DNA of 64,000 bases, taken from Elusimicrobium sp. GTDB lineage: Bacteria > Elusimicrobiota > Elusimicrobia > Elusimicrobiales > Elusimicrobiaceae. Shown here piece after piece: positions 60,801-64,000 of the stretch; positions within the stretch are counted from its first letter, which is position 1; every line of letters starts with the position of its first letter. A program made the translations under genes and the position numbers. The stretch is taken from NCBI GenBank assembly GCA_015062115.1, contig SUVG01000002.1, forward strand, positions 124,001 to 188,000, read 5' to 3'. Under the pieces are notes generated by a model, which made no database searches, had not been told where the DNA came from, and saw only the letters and a program-made list of their open reading frames with translations.

Positions 60801-60875
60801 TTCCGCCCGCTCATGCGTGCGCGCAAAAGCGACGGGCATAAAAAAATAAAGGAGATTTGCCAAGCATGGAAATGA
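57849..60875 (+). CDS. addB: AddB-like subunit of a double-strand break repair helicase-nuclease
   Basis: AddB works with AddA to resect DNA ends for RecA-dependent repair. The 1008-residue protein has UvrD-like helicase remnants and a C-terminal RecB-type nuclease domain (about 800-990) with FSCTALQSLAACPLKYFF, GTVYHKILQNF, DRVD, VMDYKSS and three cysteines at the end (VCDYCPFASIC), giving the four-Cys iron-sulfur cluster. I see no Walker A motif in the N-terminal 60 residues, unlike Bacillus AddB. I chose the ATG at 57849, since the longer reading overlaps sixA in antisense and has no family match. The addA start lies inside its end. Confidence 0.85.
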   Translation: MELFYAHYPSLEKSFLRFVRTRRQSPLEKWLIVCSSSFLSKRLSAELAKEYGAVANLHFATPSSLLRQLDSEMGAALPEFPQDNLRDFLIKEILAEPGLNRYPVSRGFVQALKASLRDLADAQVDVEVWEEYLQTLPAETLPEEKERLCWLAKVYRRYQECEAKVPGFRPYQQMFERALGQVENSPFLREFKQIVFYGFYDMPGRQQEFFKHICSVYSPAVFAPYKDHAAYRFAEKFFRSNWLGISKTAQNVDQDDFGVLGASGKSLFEARAGESCAGVEVWSAPDARGELFFVAKEILRLVEKEGYHFSDIAVLARNTAPYQDEIRRAFKQNFIPLDASFSYSLRHLSLGIFCFNLFSLLARGWERNDVLSVVSSPYFKYAYKKNWRKLINKSLVSRDFTQWKDLLPQTQHYDPELMTWLENCKKGLEDLNKARSWTDASAAAVSFLKDNVAEQNLTPRETDIFRTVCEKISSLQRYAVMRPDCREGEFLPELTDALLSLSFNEAESVRGGVTFTDAVRGRGLRYKVVFLLGLNEKSFPMSVPEDPVLRDYYRYILRDGLGYWINQKVERFDEERLLFFSAVTTASQKLYALYARGTEDGKNMVPSVFLAELARVCCIDWQNKQAPRISGRLAERIASFPSGFLTEAELSYSLSLHPQTAEEKYLQAGLLTEAKKRSLACALALNRTGNLTAYDGQISSGEDFLERINKKKGFSCTALQSLAACPLKYFFEKGLHLREEDPLSRQELAPNYRGTVYHKILQNFYTELLRLGITNNTLFSGAETYLERAVSSSYTLCSYKEFGLYPVVWQVILEEICAQLRAFIADDLFTQGPYIPSYFEKEFCVFAPEELPFKINGVIDRVDVDEKSKTFLVMDYKSSKKGTKDLANDFFNKLIFQPFLYVWAAQHMEEFVSLKPAGSGLLSIKDGFSRQDLPFSRWEDMRPQAEKLLTALVNLIKEGNFFLNNEHKKVCDYCPFASICRRDAFRPLMRARKSDGHKKIKEICQAWK

Positions 60876-63800
60876 AGGAAAACCGTTTGGAAGTTCAAAC
60901 CGAACTTAATATAAACATGGTGGTTGAGGCCGGTGCCGGCACGGGGAAAACCACCCTGCTTATAGACCGCTTGTGCTTGGCGGTGTTGGTGCATGCGGTA
61001 GCAGTGGAAAAACTGGTGGCCCTTACTTTTACCGAAAAAGCCGCCGCCGAAATTAAAACCCGTTTTATTTTCAAATTACAAAAATTGGTAGAAACCATTA
61101 AACTTCAACGCTCGGCCCGCCAAAAGCAAGAGGCTGATGAGCCGTTAACCCAAGAAGAAACAAAAGCCGTAAAAGAATCGGACAAAACCCTGGACTTGTT
61201 GCGCGCGCACTTTATGGACGATGCCCCCGAAGTCGCCCGCGAGCCGCTTGAAAAGCGCCAAGAAAAATTGGAAGATTTATGGATTTCCCGCGCGGAGACG
61301 GCTTTGGCCCGTTTGGACAGAAGTTCTATCGGCACGATTCACGGCTTTTGTGCCGATATTTTGAAGGCATTTCCGTTGGAAGCGGGCTTAACCCCCAATG
61401 CGGAAATTGATTCCGGCCAAAAAAGCGAGCGTTTGTTTGATGCATACTGGAATACTTTTTTGGATAAAGAACTGGGCGAAAATGCGCCTCGCCCCGATAA
61501 GTGGAAAATCCTTCTGCCCGAAGTTTCCTTAACCGATTTGAAAAAATTTGCCCGTCAATTATGTAGCGGGAAAATAGATCATTACGACTATTGGGCCCAT
61601 GCCGAAGAAGTGGCTGCCGTTTGTGAAGCAAAGGCTGCTCGTGCCGTGGAATGGAGCACCGCCTACTTGCCGGAAGGAAAAGAAAAACGCCGAAGCGAAA
61701 AGAGCCTTATTTGGGCAGGAAAATCACTGTTGCGTACCGTTAAATTTTTGCGTGAACGGGTGATTCTTCCCCCGGTGGAAGATGCAAAACCCTCCTTCCC
61801 GGATAGTCCCGTTGCCGGGTGGGACAAAGAGGCGCATGAAGAAGCCAAAGCCCTTGTTGCGTTTGCCGAAAAAATCACGCCCGAAAATCAACAACTCTTT
61901 TTAACCGCGTGGGAACTGGTAAAAGATTTAGCTGCTACCGTGCGCGCGGAATTTGCCAAGGAAGGCATTTTAAGTTTTGACGACTTAATCGTTAAAACTC
62001 GCAATTTACTGCAACGCGATTTTTATGTGCGCCGCCAATTAAAAGAGAAATTTGATGTATTGTTTGTGGACGAATTCCAGGACACAGATCCGGTGCAAGG
62101 CGAACTCCTCTTGTTTTTAGCGGAAGAAAAATCTTCGGCGGCAGCATATTGGCCGGAGGTAAAACTCGCGCCCGGGAAATTGATTGTGGTGGGAGACCCT
62201 AAACAATCTATCTATCGTTTCCGCGGAGCCGATATTACAGCCTATGAACTGTTTACCGATTTAATTTTGCAACAAGGCGGAAAGAAATGTTTTCTCCAGT
62301 GCAACTTCCGTAGTGTTCCCGATATCGTTTCCACCGCTAACAGTGTTTGTTCGAAAGCCATGGTGCAAGAGCCCACTTTCCAACCGGCCTATGTGCCCAT
62401 TTTCCCCACCAAACCGGCCGGGAAATCGGCGGTGGAGTGGGTGTTTGTTGCTTTGCCCGAGAAAGAAAGAGGTTCGGAAAAAGACAAAGTAGATTTGTTC
62501 CGTTATAATCAAGGAGAACAGATTGCCCAATGGATTAAGGCCCATGTCGGCCACATGAAATTGGCGGACGGCTCCCCGCTTTCCTACCGCGATATTACAA
62601 TTCTTTCTCGTGCTACCACCACTTCGGGCCCTTATACAGATGCTTTGCGCCGGCACGGTATCCCGTTTAATGTGGAGGCGGACAAAGATTTCTACCGCAA
62701 ACAGGAAATTCACGATTTTCTAAGTTTGTTGCGCGTGGTGTGCGACCCGGACGATTCGGTTGCACTGACGGGCGTGTTAAGAAGTCCGTTCGGCGGTTTT
62801 ACTGACGAAGAAATTTACCAAATTGCCAATCGGGGTGAACTGAATCTTTCCGTTACCCCTCAAGACCCGCGCCTTGCGGAATTTTATGTTACCCTTCGTC
62901 ATTTAATTGATTTATTGGGTCGGGTGAGTTTGCAGGAATTTTTGGTGCAAGTGCTTACTACCGTGTTCCTGCCGGAATCTTGTGCGGCGGCTTATGACGG
63001 AGAACAAACTTTAGCCAACCTCAACCGCCTGGTATTATTGGCAGAAGGTTTTTGCGGAGAAAGTGCCGCCGGGTTGGGGCAATTTTTGGCAAAAGTAGAA
63101 GATTTGATGAAAAACCACCCGGAGATGTTGGGCGCTCCCACCTCGGACGATGCACTGGACGCCGTATCCGTCATGACGGTTCACAAATCAAAAGGGTTGC
63201 AGTTTCCGGTGGTCATTTTGGCAGATTTGTCCAAAAAAGACAGCGGAAATTCTGCAAAAGATGATCATATTTTTTCTTGGCAATACAATATGCACGGGCT
63301 TCGCGTCGGGAAAATAGCAGACGCCAATTTGCTTTTTTTGGAAGAAGAACAGAAAAAGCATAGCCGTTGCGAAGAAATTCGCGTACTTTATGTAGGCTTA
63401 ACCCGTGCCAAGGAGCATATGGTGTTGGTGGCGGATAACCGCAAAAACACCTCGCAATTGGCACAGGCTTTTAGGCGGTGCGGTCTTTTCCCGAGTGGGG
63501 ATAGCGAGCAAAAAGAATTGAAACAGTTGGAACTTACCGTCCCCGTTAGTTTGATGCCATACCAAGAGACGGATGAGTTTATTTTCCGTACTTCTTCGCA
63601 GGAACGCGAAGTGCCTTTTGAACACGATGTGCCCGCGTGGAAAACGGCTTTTTCTGCCCGTAAAGCCAAATACGAACAAATGGCGGGGGAGAAAAATTTA
63701 GCTCCCAGCGAACTGGCGGGGCTTGCGCTTTTAAGTGAAGAACAACGCATCGGTGCGGAAGTAGGAACGGTGTGCCACCGCGCGTTGGAACTGCTTGTCA

Positions 63801-64000
63801 GCCGTAAAGAAACGGACGCGGCCACCGCCGTCAAGCAAGCGGCCGCTTCCACGGCATTTGCGCAACACGAAGAGGCCGCCGCCGGAATTATTGTACCGTT
63901 CAGCAAAAGTCCTCTTTTCAAACAGATTTCCTCCTGTGAAGTATTAGCCTGTGAAATGCCCTTTTCGTTCGCGCAAGAAGGCATAGTTACTTCGGGGGTG
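60866..64000 (+). CDS. addA: AddA/UvrD-type helicase-nuclease, truncated by window end
   Basis: This is a superfamily 1 DNA helicase of the AddA/RecB type. The 1045 codons in the window contain the motifs EAGAGTGKTTLL (Walker A), FTEKAAAEIKTR, SIGTIHGFCADIL, LFVDEFQDTDPVQ (Walker B), GDPKQSIYRFRGAD, MTVHKSKGLQFPVVIL and LYVGLTRAKEHMVL, in the usual order. The C-terminal nuclease domain would follow; the region near the end (VGTVCHRALELL) looks like its beginning. The ATG at 60866 overlaps the stop of addB by 10 bases, with AAGGAG 12 bases upstream. The right end is missing, so the nuclease residues cannot be checked. Confidence 0.93.
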   Translation, partial: MEMKENRLEVQTELNINMVVEAGAGTGKTTLLIDRLCLAVLVHAVAVEKLVALTFTEKAAAEIKTRFIFKLQKLVETIKLQRSARQKQEADEPLTQEETKAVKESDKTLDLLRAHFMDDAPEVAREPLEKRQEKLEDLWISRAETALARLDRSSIGTIHGFCADILKAFPLEAGLTPNAEIDSGQKSERLFDAYWNTFLDKELGENAPRPDKWKILLPEVSLTDLKKFARQLCSGKIDHYDYWAHAEEVAAVCEAKAARAVEWSTAYLPEGKEKRRSEKSLIWAGKSLLRTVKFLRERVILPPVEDAKPSFPDSPVAGWDKEAHEEAKALVAFAEKITPENQQLFLTAWELVKDLAATVRAEFAKEGILSFDDLIVKTRNLLQRDFYVRRQLKEKFDVLFVDEFQDTDPVQGELLLFLAEEKSSAAAYWPEVKLAPGKLIVVGDPKQSIYRFRGADITAYELFTDLILQQGGKKCFLQCNFRSVPDIVSTANSVCSKAMVQEPTFQPAYVPIFPTKPAGKSAVEWVFVALPEKERGSEKDKVDLFRYNQGEQIAQWIKAHVGHMKLADGSPLSYRDITILSRATTTSGPYTDALRRHGIPFNVEADKDFYRKQEIHDFLSLLRVVCDPDDSVALTGVLRSPFGGFTDEEIYQIANRGELNLSVTPQDPRLAEFYVTLRHLIDLLGRVSLQEFLVQVLTTVFLPESCAAAYDGEQTLANLNRLVLLAEGFCGESAAGLGQFLAKVEDLMKNHPEMLGAPTSDDALDAVSVMTVHKSKGLQFPVVILADLSKKDSGNSAKDDHIFSWQYNMHGLRVGKIADANLLFLEEEQKKHSRCEEIRVLYVGLTRAKEHMVLVADNRKNTSQLAQAFRRCGLFPSGDSEQKELKQLELTVPVSLMPYQETDEFIFRTSSQEREVPFEHDVPAWKTAFSARKAKYEQMAGEKNLAPSELAGLALLSEEQRIGAEVGTVCHRALELLVSRKETDAATAVKQAAASTAFAQHEEAAAGIIVPFSKSPLFKQISSCEVLACEMPFSFAQEGIVTSGV

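Overview
The window reads as one contiguous stretch of a Gram-negative chromosome with moderate GC, dense genes and short operons. It has a full LPS-type envelope programme (bamA, ompH/skp-like, lpxD, lpxC, fabZ, lpxA, lpxI), a Na+-pumping oxaloacetate/pyruvate decarboxylase cluster, transformation genes (dprA, comM) and a type IV pilin-like protein whose N-terminus resembles the pilin-like proteins abundant in Elusimicrobium. The best guess is a gut-type Elusimicrobiota (Elusimicrobiaceae-like) genome. That is an inference from protein character, since no rRNA gene is present. I see no phage, insertion sequence or CRISPR array.

Layout. 1-9184 (minus): tpiA, deoC, a giant DnaA-type AAA+ protein, two LPP20/FlgT-like lipoproteins, comM, dprA and the start of topA, probably one transcript from a promoter at about 9270. 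9185-9627: a 443-base intergenic region, then a pilin-like gene (plus). 10229-17465 (minus): bamA-ompH-lpxD-lpxC-fabZ-lpxA-lpxI, with rpmB, terC and tRNA-Thr upstream. 18972-22225 (plus): two exported TldD-like proteins, only one with the metalloprotease motif. 22299-27294 (minus): a tight six-gene envelope operon (lipoprotein, beta-barrel protein, HAMP membrane protein, TolC-like, patatin, TPR lipoprotein). 27457-32048 (minus): a periplasmic trypsin-like protease and two paralogous membrane-anchored proteins of unknown function. 32140-36497: greA (plus), an unknown exported protein, and a GH57 branching enzyme with its DUF4912 partner (minus). 36643-40737: an EamA exporter (minus) and znuACB-nth (plus). 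40801-44730 (minus): birA-oadG-oadA-oadB. 44832-53163 (minus): PBP1A-mfd-two parvulin-type chaperones-pdxA. 53283-56446 (plus): a NarL-type two-component system with a Cys-rich sensor N-terminus, rsmD and a RecB-like nuclease. 56511-57764 (minus): sixA-uppP. 57849-64000 (plus): addB and addA (cut by the window end).

How it fits together. Most of the window builds and services the outer envelope: lipid A synthesis, outer-membrane protein assembly, periplasmic chaperones, peptidoglycan synthesis, undecaprenyl phosphate recycling, and several lineage-specific exported or anchored proteins. Energy and carbon genes (tpiA, deoC, glucan branching, biotin-dependent Na+ decarboxylase with its own biotin ligase) suit a fermentative lifestyle. 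DNA uptake and repair genes (dprA, comM, addAB, mfd, nth) make up the third theme.

Most worth following up: the DnaA-like AAA+ protein with a proline-rich linker and duplicated short motifs; the paralogous anchored pair; the exported TldD-like catalytic/non-catalytic pair; an apparent AUU start for bamA; and four genes whose -10 box sits only 6-8 nt before the start codon with no Shine-Dalgarno sequence, which points to leaderless mRNAs.
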